64,000 nucleotides of DNA from Ovis canadensis (GCF_042477335.2 NC_091246.1:252158501-252222500), one strand, 5' to 3'. Counted from the stretch's first letter, positions 34,985-46,470 are shown. Notes: generated by a model not told the origin, from the sequence alone. Numbers and translations are program-made.

Positions 34985-35130
34985 AGGCAGGTGCTATTAT
35001 TAATTAACTCCAAATTACCAATAGGGATGCTGAGGCCCAGAGAGAGGTTGAGTAACTTGCTCAAGATCGCACAGTAAGGTGGCGGTGGAGCCAAGGCCAG
35101 GAAGCAGAAGTCCAGGTCCAGAGTTTAGAC
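34985..35130 (-). repeat. MIR SINE remnant, split from its left part by BovB
   Basis: GATGCTGAGGCCCAGAGAGA and the TTGAGTAACTTGCTCAAGAT box are a minus MIR core. The BovB insertion lies immediately to the left. Confidence 0.85.
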
Positions 35131-35848
35131 TTTGAGTCACTTTACTGTATTGGATGAAACACTCCTGGGCACGTTGTAAGCACAACAAGGTATGTGAGCC
35201 CATGGCCTGAAGGGTGAAAAATTAAGAAGAGGCGGCATTCCCCCTTCGGCTGGGGTACTCAGGGGTGCCAGGGCTAGAAGCTTGTGGAAGGTCGCCTGTT
35301 CCATTACCTACAGCTGGGTTCCCGTCTCAGCCTACAGCACCGTTCATCACTGGAAGCTCTCTCAGATGACTGAAGGGAGCGTTGTGGTCTTTGCTGGAAC
35401 AATGAATTCTTTGTGGCAATGGAAATTATTTCCAGGAATGAAGGACCTTCCTGCAGTCTCTCAGGCTATGGGGAGAACATGGAGCACATTCAAAGAAAAG
35501 TTAGATCTGAGCTCTTGAATCTGCCTGGAGCTGTTCACACGAACTTTATATTCTTGCCTGAGGACCTTGAAGTCACTTTCTTAAAGGAGACTATTTCTTG
35601 AGTCAGTAGGGAACTCTCTGAGAATTCAGGACACCATGAAATCTAAGACCTGTCGGTGCACTTACACCACAAATATTTATTGAAGGTCTGCTCTGTGCCA
35701 GGTACTGAACAAGATATTTAATCTTATTTGATAAGGAACTTTGATGGAAAAGAGAAACTAATGGGTACAAAGTTGAATTGTGTCTCCCTTCCCCCCAAAC
35801 TATCTGTTGAAGCCCGAATCTCTACTACTTCAGAACGTGAACTTATTT
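35131..35848. other. Non-genic stretch
   Basis: No gene was seen. A short MIR-like piece lies at about 35668-35730 (TATTTATTGAAGGTCTGCTC). Confidence 0.4.
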
Positions 35849-35988
35849 ATTTTTTGCTTTTTTAATAACTTAAGTTTTATTGGAGTATAGTTGCTTTACA
35901 ACGCTGTATTAGTTTCTACTATAGCAAAACAAATCAGATATATATATATATCGCCTCTGGTTTGGACTTCCTTTCCATTCAGGAGCAT
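35849..35988 (-). mobile_element. L1 3' end fragment, TSD-bounded
   Basis: A 140-base minus L1 end (GGAGTATAGTTGCTTTACAA box). The TSD GTGAACTTATTT/GTGACCTTATTT, with one mismatch, lies at 35837-35848 and 35989-36000. Confidence 0.85.
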
Positions 35989-36354
35989 GTGACCTTATTT
36001 GGAAATAGATTTTTACAGATATAATCAAATTAAAATGAGGTGGTCATCAGCATGGGTCCTAATCCAATATGACTGGTGTCCCTATAAAAATGGGGAAACT
36101 GGTCATGGAGACAGACACACTCAGAAGACAACATGATGACTCATCAGAAGGTCAGCCAGTGAAGGGGAAGGCAGAAAAGGGTCATGTTTCTACAAGCCAA
36201 GGAATGCGAAAGACGGCCAGGAAGTGACCAGAAGCTCGGAGAGAGGCCTGGAATAAACTTGCTCCCGGGGCTTTCAGCGGGAACCAGCCTTGCTGAGCTC
36301 TTGATCCTGGACTCGTAGCCTCCAGAATGGTATGAGACAGGAAGTTTCTAGTAC

Positions 36355-37077
36355 TGTAACAGGGAAGAACGGAATCTGATTCCAGGTCAGATGCGCTTCT
36401 TCACCCTTTGCTTTCTGTTGCTCCTGTCTCTGCAGCCACTACAAGCGTGCACTCTCTAGCCATGAGCATACATGGCAGCCTGCCTCCGGAACCCTGCCCC
36501 TCTGCCTGAATGTTCAAGTGCCTTTGTTCAGCTCGCCAGGAAACACCCCGACCTTGCCCATCTGGGACTGGCCGCAGGAAAGGAGAAATTAGTACATCCC
36601 CTTCCTGAGGCTGGCCAAATCAGGAGATATTTTGCAAGACTCACGGCCTTTTGGGGCTTCCCTGGTGGTTCAGTTGGTCAAGAATCCAGCTGCAGTGAAG
36701 GAAACTGCCTTCCGTGCAGGAGACCAGGGTTTGCTCTCTGGGTCGGGAAGGTCCCCTGGAGAAGGAAATGGCAACCCACTCCAGTATTCTTCCCTGGAGA
36801 TCCCCATGGACAGAGGAGCCTGGCGGGCTGCAGTCCATGGTAGCAACTGGAATACCACCACTGTGGCCCTTACACTTTACTTCCTCACTCCGCCTCCCTC
36901 TTGTTCTAGAAAGGAAACTAGCATCCAGGCCCCAGTAAGACGGTACCTTAAGACTCTAGTGAGCCATCTTCTTGGGCACTGGCTTCCCGAATAAAGCTGC
37001 TCTTCTTGCCTCAACACTTCATCTCCTGATTTATTGGCCTGTCGTGGAGGGAGCTGACCAGACTTGGACCCAGTGTG
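36355..37077 (+). mobile_element. Endogenous retrovirus solo LTR (copy 2)
   Basis: The 5' edge TGTAACAGGGAAGAACGGAA matches copies 1 and 3. The AATAAAG lies at about 36990, followed by the ATTTATTGGCCTGTCGTGGA box shared with the other copies. A Bov-tA interrupts it. The 3' edge is degraded (CCCAGTGTGC). No viral genes are attached. Confidence 0.78.
36656..36843 (+). mobile_element. Bov-tA SINE inside LTR
   Basis: A plus element, GGCTTCCCTGGTGGTTCAGT to GCGGGCTGCAGTCCATGG. Confidence 0.92.
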
Positions 37078-37081
37078 CGGG

Positions 37082-37278
37082 GCTGTGCTTAGTCCCTCAG
37101 TCGCGCCCAACTGTTTGTGACCCTGCGGACTGTAGCCCGCCAGGCTCCTCTGTCCATGGGATTCTCCAGGCAAGAATACTTTAGTGGGTTGCCATGACCT
37201 CCTCCAGGGGAGCTTCCCAACCCAGGGATCAAACCCAGGTCTCATGCGTTGCAGGCGGATTCTTTACCGTCTGAGCCA
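37082..37278 (-). mobile_element. Bov-tA SINE
   Basis: A minus element, GTGCTTAGTCCCTCAGTCGC to CTTTACCGTCTGAGCCAC, directly after the LTR. Confidence 0.92.
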
Positions 37279-37279
37279 C

Positions 37280-38425
37280 AAGTGTTGTTTAAGGAACAAG
37301 GGATTGTGGCTCCTCGGTACAGCAGCCCTAGGAGCCGATACAGCATCTATTCTGTGCCTGGGCTTGCACCAGACCTTGAAGCTGGGCTGCTTCAAGTTCA
37401 GCAAAGTAACTTGCCCAGAGTCTTGTAGCAACACACACGGAAATGTCAGGCTCAAAATCAAGTCTGATTGATAACCAAAGACTAAGTTCTCACTCCCATT
37501 TCGTGCATGGCAAATTGAGGCTTGGAAAATCCCTGTGATTTCCCTCCCAAACAGAGCCCAATATGTCAGAGATGAAGTTGTAATCAGAGCCCACAGTTCC
37601 TAAATTATCCTTAATGTTAGAAACGACCATATGGGAACTACTGAATAATTATCCCCATTTCACAGGTTAAAGAGTTAAAACCCAAGTCCTTAAGATGCCT
37701 GACCAACCTTAAGGTCACAAGTGAGTGAGTGAGGCGCCGGAAGTTGAACCTACAGTTTGACTCTAAAGCTACAGTTTTCACTGCCTCACAGTTTCTTAGC
37801 AGCCTGTCTGCATGGACAAGCAGGAAAGCCTGTATTTCAAGATGCTTGAGGGACTCACCATCAAAGCCTCTTTGCTCAAAGAGGACAGGACTGTCTGTCT
37901 TGCTTCCTCTGACTTTGTTACATTCAACGGCCCCTCCTGTGGATCCCCCATCTCTCTTGCTGGGGAAACTGCTCTGTGGTTAACCTCAGCCAAGGAAGAA
38001 TCTCACCAGCAACCACTACACCAGTTGGGGTGCTTGGTCCTTCCTCCACGTACCTCCCACTTCAGCTGAAGCAGTCACACGGTACAGATCATATGATCCT
38101 TTCCAGAACTGCAGTCTGGAGTCGGTGATGAAGGAGAGATGAGTGTTTAAAGTGGTAGGTAGCAATGAAGCAGACGGTCCCCATAACTCTGACCCTTCAG
38201 CCACTAGTTGCTTCAGTGAGCTCTGTTTCCTTCCCTACAATTTTTTTTTTTCCTTTAGATGGCCAGAGTCAGTTTCTGTTGCTTGCAACCAAAGTTCATG
38301 ACCTAATACAGGAGCCTAATACAGGCTCCTGGTTGCCGAAAAATCCCACCATGAACTTCAGCCCCTCCAAAACCTGGAAAAGGAGGCAATGCCACAGGCC
38401 ATACATATATATGTATGTGTGTATA
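37280..38425. other. Non-genic stretch
   Basis: Short frames only. Faint MIR-like pieces are possible at about 37490-37740. No named repeat with confidence. Confidence 0.4.
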
Positions 38426-38427
38426 AT

Positions 38428-38697
38428 TTTTTTTTTGGCTGCACTAGGTCGTCGCTGATGCATGCAGATTCTCTCTAGCTGGAATGAGTGGGGACTACTC
38501 TCTAGCTGTGGGGCGTGGGCTCCTCGTTACAGTGGCTGCTCTTGTTGCAGAGCATGAGCTGTGGGCAGACTCGCTAGCGGTGGCACACAGCCTTCGTTGT
38601 TCCGCCACATGTGGGATCTTCCCAGACCAGAGATCAAACCCATGTCCCCTGCATTAGCAGGTGGATTATTAACCACTGGACTGCCAGGGACGCCCAC
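38428..38697 (-). mobile_element. tRNA-Glu-type (CHR-2-like) SINE
   Basis: A long minus element with TTTTTTTTTGGCTGCACTAG at the left and AACCACTGGACTGCCAGGGA at the right. Confidence 0.9.
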
Positions 38698-38699
38698 AG

Positions 38700-39850
38700 A
38701 CTCTAGTTCTGTGTAGACAGCCAGCCCAAGGTCCTTCACTGGAGTCAGTTTGCAAAACAAAGCGGCCTGCAAAGTAGCAGTGGGGGCGGCAGTTCCAAAG
38801 CCACAGCAGCCACCATTGTGGCTAATGTTTAGCAAGAGCGTCCCACATTCGGGCTACTGTTCTCAGAGCATCCTTAGAGCTTTCTTCCTCAGAGCTAACT
38901 CTATTGTTCTTCACAACAATCCTATGATTCTTTCTGTTGGACATTTGACACTGTCATCTCAACGAATCAACACAGAGCCTCTATTCAGGAAGGCAGCTGA
39001 GACATGGATAAGATAAAGAACTTGCCTGAGTGGCTGCCCTGAGTTTGAAAGCAGGGGGTCTAACCCAGCTCCAGCCCTTCTCAGTCACTGAGCTTAAAAC
39101 TGCTTCCTATGCCCACCTCTCTCCCTTCCTTCCTCATCTTCCCTGCCTCCATCAAAATGAACCAGGAAAAAAAGGAAGGCCCTCAGGCAGATATTCCTGG
39201 GTTCAAAACCAAATCCTACTGTTTATCGTCAGTGTGACCTTGGGCATGATAGATGCCTTTCCTGAACCTTAGTTTCCTTGTTTGGAAATTCAGGAAAATC
39301 AAGCCTACTTGATATAGGTTTTGTGACAATTCAGTCAGATCATGTGTAAACGCCTGGCACAGTGCCCAACACACGTGCTCACCCATCCCAGGCAACCTGG
39401 CAGCAAAGACGGATGGGTATCCATTACTCACCCAGCAAGTAGAGGGGGCAAAGACACACAGTGGAAGGGACCGTCTTTACCACCCTCATGCCCGTCAGCC
39501 TCTCGCCAGCTTCAGGAATAGGATATGCACTCATGTGCTCAAATCAGACCACAGGGTGAGACTGTTGCCAGTGAATTTGAGGTCCTTGCTTCATCACAAA
39601 AGAATCTGGAGACGAAGTGACAGGTAAGAATATTAATACTTAGAGACAAGCACGCTCCACAGATAGAGTGGGCTATCCACAGATAGAGTGGGCTATCTCA
39701 GAAGGCAAGAGAGAGAGCCTCAAAACACAGTGTCGTTAGTTTTTATGTGCTGGGTAATTTCATAGACTAAGGAGGCTCAAGGTCTACTGGAAGTTGAATC
39801 TTCTGCCATTTTGGACCTAGCTGGTTCTAATCAGTTTTTGTCACATCCTA
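38700..39850. other. Non-genic stretch
   Basis: A plus MIR is present at about 39190-39375. A 20-base tandem duplication lies at about 39658-39698. No gene was recognised. Confidence 0.4.
39190..39375 (+). repeat. MIR SINE remnant
   Basis: GTCAGTGTGACCTTGGGCAT, then TTAGTTTCCTTGTTTGGAAA, then AAACGCCTGGCACAGTGCCC are in plus MIR order. Confidence 0.88.
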
Positions 39851-39852
39851 TA

Positions 39853-40346
39853 AAAAGCAGAGACATCACTTTGCCAACAAAGGTCAGCATAGTCAAAGCT
39901 ATGGTTTCTCCAGTAGTCTCTGTGTGGATGTGAGAGTTGGACCATAAAGAAGGCTGAATACTGAAGAACTGATGCTTTCAAACTGTGGTGCTGGAGAAGA
40001 CTTTTGAGAGTCCCTCGGACAGCAAGGAGATCAAACCAGTCCATCCTAAAGGAAATCAACCCTGAATATTCATTGGAAGGACTGATGCTGAAGCTAAAGC
40101 TCCAATACTTTGGCCACCTGATGCGAAGAGCTGACTCACTGGAAAAGACACTGATGCTGAGAGAGGTTGGGGGCAGGAAGAGAAGGGGACGACAGAGGAT
40201 GAGATGGTTGGATGGCGTCACCGACTCGATGGACGTGAGTCTGAGTAAGCTCCAGGACATAGTGAAGGACAGGGAAACCTTGCATGCTGTGCAGCCCATG
40301 GGGTTGCAAAGAGTCAGACACGACTGAGCAACTGAGCAACAACAAT
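39853..40346 (+). mobile_element. BovB LINE 3' fragment
   Basis: The fragment runs from the KSRDITLPTKV-like box to an AACAACAA tail, with frameshifts. The TSD is not obvious. Confidence 0.9.
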
Positions 40347-40349
40347 GGC

Positions 40350-42316
40350 CAGGTCATTCCTTTCAAGGCTGTGCTCTTCCCTTCTGTTTCTCGACTTGAA
40401 CAGTCTAAGACGAAGAGTAACTCTAGAGCAGGAGGTTCTGACTGTGGAGAAGTACCCAGTGGGGCTCTGGAATGCTGGTCACGCTCTATTTCTTGACTTA
40501 GGTGATAGTTACATAGATGAGACTTATTTTCTAATTATTTATAAACAGTGTCTACATCCTGCATGTGCTTTTCTGTACGTATTTCATAGTGAAAAAAGAA
40601 GACGCTAAGCCTAACAGAACAACGCTATAGAGTCTAGGCAGCTTGAGAGCCGAGGTGGGTGTGAGACTGGTACCCAGTACTAATCCCACTCTGAAATGCC
40701 TGCCCCATCCACACCCAACTCACCCAGCGATTTAGAGCTTTATGAGTTGCTCTGAAGACGGTCTGGTTTGAATCCTGACTCTGCTACTTGAATCCTGACT
40801 CTGCTACTGGCTGCTATTTACTCTCAAATGCTCTAATCCTCATGTCAACATCTACAAAATGGGGAGAGAATCATGCGGTTACGAGCATCAAACGAGCTCA
40901 CTGTAGAGACCATTTAGCGCCGTGAACTGCACATGGGATGTACCCGAGAAGCACTAGCTGCCAAGTTAGGCAAAAACATGAATGGACTGGCTCCTTTAAC
41001 CAAATGGTGGCAAAGGCAGGGTTCTGCTGGGTCTTGGCAGTGATGAAACTAACACATGGGACTGCATTAAGATTGCTTCTCTCCATTTCCATCTCTTTTT
41101 CTCTCTGCACTTGAGTCTTGTTCTCGCCAACCAGTTGTTTTCCATGATATTGGGAACTGGCCAGCTCCAACTCATGTCTTCCTAGCTTTATGTCCAGAAA
41201 GAAAGGAATAGACTTTCTTCTCTTGGTTAAATGATCAAAAATCCCAAGGAAGGGCTCTGATTGGTCATCTTGGGTCACATGCCCTCCTCTGTGACCAACA
41301 TGGCTGTGACTGGCTGCCCCAACAGAGTCATGTGATTGGTAAGGAGAAGGTCTTCAAACACGGGAGGAAGCAATTTGCAAAAGAACAAGGGGCCATTGCG
41401 TAGACGCAGCAGCGGTGTGTGAGCCAGTTGCCACGCACCAAAGCTAATTAGAGGTGAACTCCAGCCTGACTGGATCTTTCTTTGAGAGGCCTGCCTCCTC
41501 CCAACACAATCTCATTCCAAGTGAGTTCTGATAGTAATATTACTATATTCATCTTTTGTGGGGAGAGCATGTTTTCCCAAACCTGCCAATCAAAGCATCA
41601 TGCTCCCTGGCCATAGGATCTGGTTCAGAGCTAAGCCAATGAGAGCTCTACTCAGGAATATTATTGGAGTTACCTGGAGGAATTGTTTCCTCTGCCATAG
41701 TTGCTAGGCTATTAGAATGTTTTTCTAGACTTTCCAGTGACCATCTTGCCCCACCAAGGGAAGGATTTTTCTATGAGTGAAACCTATCCAGAGAAAGCTG
41801 AGCCTAGTGATAGAGGGGGGTTCCTAATCATATTATTTGAGTACCTAGACCTGGCCATGTCTGAAAATCAACTTTCCTCTAGACTTTTCAATAGTTACTT
41901 GTGTCAACAAATTCCCTTTCTTTGCTTAAACCATTTTGACTGTGTTGTTTCATTTGTAGGCAAAGGAGCCCTGGATCCAGTCTCATCCTACTGTCCACAA
42001 GGCCACCTGTCATACCCTTTAATATCCCTCCTTTAAATAAGCCAGCTCCCCAGAGGATTCTGGTAACTCCTCAGCCCTTCCCCCAAGACCCAGTGCTCTC
42101 TGAGGCCTAGTTCATGGTGAACAGTGTCAGATTTGTGATCTACAAAGAAGAGAATTTAGCTTCAGGACTAGAGATGAGGCTTCAGGCACTCGGAGCTTCC
42201 TGTGACAGAAGTTCTATTACAGTGAAAAAGGGATGGAGAAAGCCTCATCAGAAGGGGCAGAGAGTGCCCCACTCACTAGTCTGGGCGGGGCTTGATATAC
42301 TCTGTCAACTGGTTAC
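40350..42316. other. Non-genic stretch
   Basis: A MIR is likely at 40755-40905, and a 20-base tandem duplication (TTGAATCCTGACTCTGCTAC) lies at about 40769-40808. The 41560-42000 part, with a 99-codon + frame at 41737, resembles an old interspersed repeat (ATTCCCTTTCTTTGCTTAAA). No gene was seen. Confidence 0.4.
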
Positions 42317-44090
42317 TAACAATAGAAAGGTATTACCAGACCCACACCCGCAGTTCAGTTCAGTTCACCCGCTCAGTCGTGTCTGACTCTTTGCGACCCC
42401 ATGGACCGCAACACACCAGGCCTCACTGTCCATCACCAGCTCCCGGAGTTCACCCAAACTCATGTCCATCGAGTCTGTGATGTCATCCAGCCATCTCATC
42501 CTTTGTCGTCCCCTTCTCCTCCCGCCTTCACTCTTTCCCAGCATCAGGGTCTTTTCCAGGGAGTCAGCTCTTCACATCAGGTGGCCAAAGTACTGAAGTT
42601 TCAGCTCTAGCATCAGTCCTTTCTACGAACACCCAGGACTGATCTCCTTCAGAATGGACTGGTTGGATCTCCTTGCAGTCCAAGGGACTCTCAAGAGTCT
42701 TCTCCAACATCACAGTTCAAAAGCATCAATTCTTCAGTGCTCAGCTTTCTTCACAGTCCAACTCTCACATCCATTCATGACCACTGGAAAACCATAGCTT
42801 TGACTAGATGGACCTTTGTTGGCAAAGTAATGTCTCTGCTTTGTAATATGCTGTCTAGGTTGGTCATAGCTTTTCTTTCAAGGAGCAAGCATCTTTTAAT
42901 TTCATGGCTGCGGTCACCATGTGCAGTGATTTTGGAGCCCAAAAAAACAGTCTGTCACTGTTTCCACTGTTTCCTCATCTATTTGCCATGAAGTGATGGG
43001 ACCAGATGCCATGATCTTAGTTTTCTGAATGTTGAGTTTTAAGCCAACTTTTTCACGCTCCTCTTTCACTTTCATCAAGAAGCTATTTAGTTCTTCTTGA
43101 CTTTCTGCCATGATGGTGGTGTCATCTGCATATCTGAGGTTATTGATATTTCTCCCAGCAATCTTGATTCCAGCTTATGCTTCCTCCAGCCCAGCGTTTC
43201 TCATGATGTACTCTGCATATAAGTTAAATAAGCACAGTGACAATATACAGCCTTGACATACTCCTTTTCCTATTTGGAACTAGTCTGTTGTTCCATGTCC
43301 AGTTCTAACTGTTTCTTCCTGACCTGCATATAGGTGTCTCAAGAGGCAGGTCAGGTGGTCTGGTGTTCCCATCTCTTGAAGAGTTTTCCACAGTTTATTG
43401 TGATCCACACAGTCAAAGGCTTTGGCATAGTCAATAAAGCAGAAATAGATGTTTTTCTGGAACTCTCTTGCTTTTTCAATGATCCAACGGATGTTGACAA
43501 TTTGATCTCTGGCTCCTCTGTCTTTTCTAAATCCAGCTTGAACATCTGGAAGTTCACAGTTCATGTACTGTTGAAGCCTGGCTTGGAGAATTTTGAGCAT
43601 TACTTTGCTAGCGTGTGAGATGAGTACAATTGGGTGGTACTCTGAGCATTCTTTGGCATTGCCTTTCTTTGGGATTGGAATGGAAACTGACTTTTTCCAG
43701 TCCTGTGGCCACTGCTGAGTTTTCTAAATTTGCTGGTATCTTGAGTGCAGCACTTTCACAGCATCATATTTTAGGATTTGAAATAACTCAGCTGGAATTC
43801 CATCACCTCCACTAGCTTTGTTCATAGTGATGCTTCCTACGGCCCACTTAACTTTGCACACCAGGATGTCTGGCTCTAGGTGAGTGATCACACCATCATG
43901 GTTATCTGGGTCATGAAGATCTTTTTTGTATAGTTCTTCTGTGTATTCTTGCCACCTCTTCTTAACATCTTCTGCTTCTGTTAGGTCCATACCATTTCTG
44001 TCCTTTATTGAGCCCATCTTTGCATGAAATGTTCCCTTGGTATCTTTAATTTTCTTGAAGAGATCTCTAGTCTTTCCCATTCTATTGCTT

Positions 44091-44104
44091 TCCTCTATTT
44101 CTTT
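44091..44104. repeat. TSD of ZCRB1 retrocopy (3' side)
   Basis: The 14-base direct repeat is identical to 45532-45545. The BovB copy near 25180 carries this sequence once at the same place, which confirms an insertion site. Confidence 0.92.
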
Positions 44105-45531
44105 TTTTTTTTCCCACAGTCTTTATGAAGTTTTTATTTTAAAGATGAAATTTATTTCAAAAGTTCTTATATAAACCAATCATGAATAAACTTTTATAAT
44201 GAACTTCTCAAATCTTTTTACTATCTATCTTTCTGTCTCAGCTGGTAAAGAATACGCCTGCATTGTGGGAGACCTGGGTTTGATGCCTGGGTTGCGAAGA
44301 TCCCCTGGAGAAGGGAAAGGCTACCCACTCCAGTATTTCTGGCCTGGAGAATTCCATGCGACTGTATAGGCCATGGGGTCACAAAGAGTCAGACAGGACT
44401 GAGCGACTTTGACTTTCTGCTTGGGATAGCATTGATATAATAGTATTACATTTCCTTTTTTATTCAAATGAACTGTTTTCAAGATTAATGATTATTAGCA
44501 AATCTTGATGCAAGATAAACATGATACTATAAAATTACCATTTTCTATCAACTATCTAAAGTAAAAAAGTATTTGGTACTAAGTGTTCTTATGTTTAAAT
44601 TCAAAAGTAATTTTTAGTCCCAAGGGAACTTGGCACTCCAAGACTTAAATTTTAATGATATTTACATAATATATATATTTATATTTTTAATCACTAAGTT
44701 CCTCCTCATCACTGAAGTATGCGCTTTTCTTTATCCTTGGGCGTCTTGAATCATCTGATGTTGAAGGACCTCCTGAACTGGGTTTCCATCTTTTTTGTTC
44801 TTCTTCAATTTTGGCTTGCTGGAAAGCTATGGCCTGACTGAGGCTGTCAAGAGCAGGATCTTTCCCCTTCATCTTCACTTTCTTCTACTTCTTCAATTTC
44901 TTCTTCTGGCTCAGGAATTTTCTTTGTTTTCTTTTTCTCTTTCTTCTTTGGAGGTTCACGTTCTCCAAGCATATTTTTGGGACAGGCATAACTTAAGTGT
45001 CCACTTTCCCCACATTCATAACACTTAGATTTATCAAAGTAGTTTCGTCTTCGGATGAACTCAGCTGCTCTTCCATTGTCAATAGCAATGCTTGCTTTTA
45101 TCACTCTACCAAATAACTGTTTGTTGTTTATTGCCCTGGTACAGTTTTGTGCAGAGTCTTTATCCAAAAATAGAATAAATGCAACCCCTTTACTCCTCCT
45201 GGTATCTTTATCTTTCATTATAGTAACCTTTACAACTTCGCCATACTTGGAAAATATCCGATATAAGTCATTGTTGGTCAGGGAAAAGGGCAGATTGGAT
45301 ACATACACTGTGCTTTTACTTGGGGCCAATCCACCACTCATTTCTTCAAGTGGGGCCGGCCCGGGGGGGAGGGCCAGAAGAGCGCGAGCCCTCAGCTCAC
45401 TTGGGGCTCAACCCCGACCGTACGTCGCTCCTTGCAGCTGCCTCTGCATCACGGGTCCCGGGAGGGGTCGGGCACAGAAGGGAGCTACCGCGCCTCTTCC
45501 GGGCTTTCCTTTGTCCCAAACCCCGGAGGTC
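44105..45531 (-). pseudogene. ZCRB1: ZCRB1 processed retrocopy, full length with 5' UTR and poly(A) remnant
   Basis: The minus strand carries an intron-less copy of ZCRB1 (the U11/U12 snRNP 31K protein). The ATG is at 45339-45341 and the stop at 44687-44689. The reading shows an RRM with RNP2 VYVSNL (residues 12-17) and RNP1 KGVAFILF (51-58), a CCHC knuckle (C107, C110, H115, C120), a Lys/Glu-rich stretch, and the C-terminus ending [10 protein letters not shown]. One extra A near 44864, after residue 160, shifts the frame and gives a premature stop; the rest reads on in the next frame. A GC-rich 5' UTR (45342-45531), an AATAAA at 44133-44138 and an 11-base poly(A) remnant remain. A perfect 14-bp TSD (TCCTCTATTTCTTT) lies at 44091-44104 and 45532-45545. 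The copy sits inside a BovB LINE and carries a Bov-tA in its 3' UTR. A functional multi-exon gene is excluded. Confidence 0.95.
44237..44411 (+). mobile_element. Bov-tA SINE in the 3' UTR of the ZCRB1 retrocopy
   Basis: A plus element from TCTCAGCTGGTAAAGAATAC to GACTGAGCGACTTTGAC. A short CTTTCTG repeat at both sides may be its TSD. It is the youngest layer of the BovB/ZCRB1 nest. Confidence 0.9.
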
Positions 45532-45545
45532 TCCTCTATTTCTTT
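45532..45545. repeat. TSD of ZCRB1 retrocopy (5' side)
   Basis: This is the second copy of the 14-base TSD. BovB sequence resumes immediately after it. Confidence 0.92.
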
Positions 45546-46470
45546 GCATCAATCACTGAGGAAGTCTTTCTTATCTCTCCTTGCTCTTTTTTGGAACTCT
45601 GCATTCAAAAGGGTATATATTTCCTTTTCTCCTTTGCCGTTAACTTCTCTCCTTTACTCAGCTGTTTGTAAGGCCTCCTCAGACAACCATTTTGCCTTTC
45701 TGCATTTCTTTTTCTTGGGGATGTTTTTGATCACTGCCTCCTGTACAATGGCATGAACCTTTGTCTATAGTTCTTCAGGCACTCCATCTATCAAATGCAA
45801 TCCCTTGAATCTATTTGTCACTTTCACTGTATAATCGCAAGAGAGTTGATTTAGGTCATACCTGAATGGTCTAGTGGGTTTCCCCACTTTCTTCAATTTA
45901 AGTCTGAATTTGGCAATAAGGAGTTCATGATCTGAGCCACAGTCAGCTCCTGGTCTTCTTTTTGCTGACTGTATAGAGCTTCTCCATCTTTGGCTGCAAA
46001 GAATATAATCAATCTGATTTCGGTACTGACCATCTGGTGATGTCCATGTGTAGAGTCTTCTCTTGTGTTGTTGGCAGAGGGTGTTTGCTATGACCAGTGT
46101 GTTCTCTTGGCAAAACTCTGTTCTCTTGGCAAAAATATTTTGTTTTGTACTTGATTTTGTAGCTTTGTTTTGTACGCCAAGGCCAAATTTACCTGTTACT
46201 CCAGGTATCTCTTGACTTCCTACTTTTGCATTCCAGTCCCATATGATGAAAAGGACATTTTTTGGGGGTGTTAGTTCTAGAAGGTCTTGTAGGTCTTCAC
46301 AGAACTGTTCAACTTCAGCTTCTTCAGCATTTCTGGTCAGGGCATAAACTTGGATTACCGTGATATTGAATGGCTTGCCTTGGAAACAAATGAAACACTC
46401 CCACTCCCAAAACATACATTTTAAGACAACAGGATTAGAAGTAACAATAGAAACATCTTACCAGATCCAC

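Larger units (their letters stand above)
42346..46441 (-). mobile_element. BovB (RTE) LINE, 5'-truncated, split by the ZCRB1 retrocopy
   Basis: The 3' terminus (TTCAGTTCAGTT as seen on +) is at about 42353. Reading the minus strand gives the C-terminal endonuclease region, with SPDGQYRNQIDYI and the catalytic-type GSDH (45765-46390), then the linker, then the reverse transcriptase with an intact YADD box (about 43115-43130), then the tail. Frameshifts and stops break the reading frame. The N-terminal endonuclease is missing: BovB homology stops near 46385. Imperfect direct repeats of 29 bases (25 matches) at 42317-42345 and 46442-46470 look like the TSD. About 50 bases (46390-46441) between the last BovB homology and the TSD are unexplained. 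Confidence 0.93.

Noticed and set aside
41737-42036. 99-codon plus frame
   Set aside because: The sequence resembles an old interspersed repeat and has no family match that I know.
45055-45756. 233-codon plus frame
   Set aside because: It is antisense to the ZCRB1 retrocopy and BovB.
45765-46415. 216-codon minus frame as an endonuclease gene
   Set aside because: It is the C-terminal endonuclease region of the truncated BovB; the first residues come from flanking sequence.
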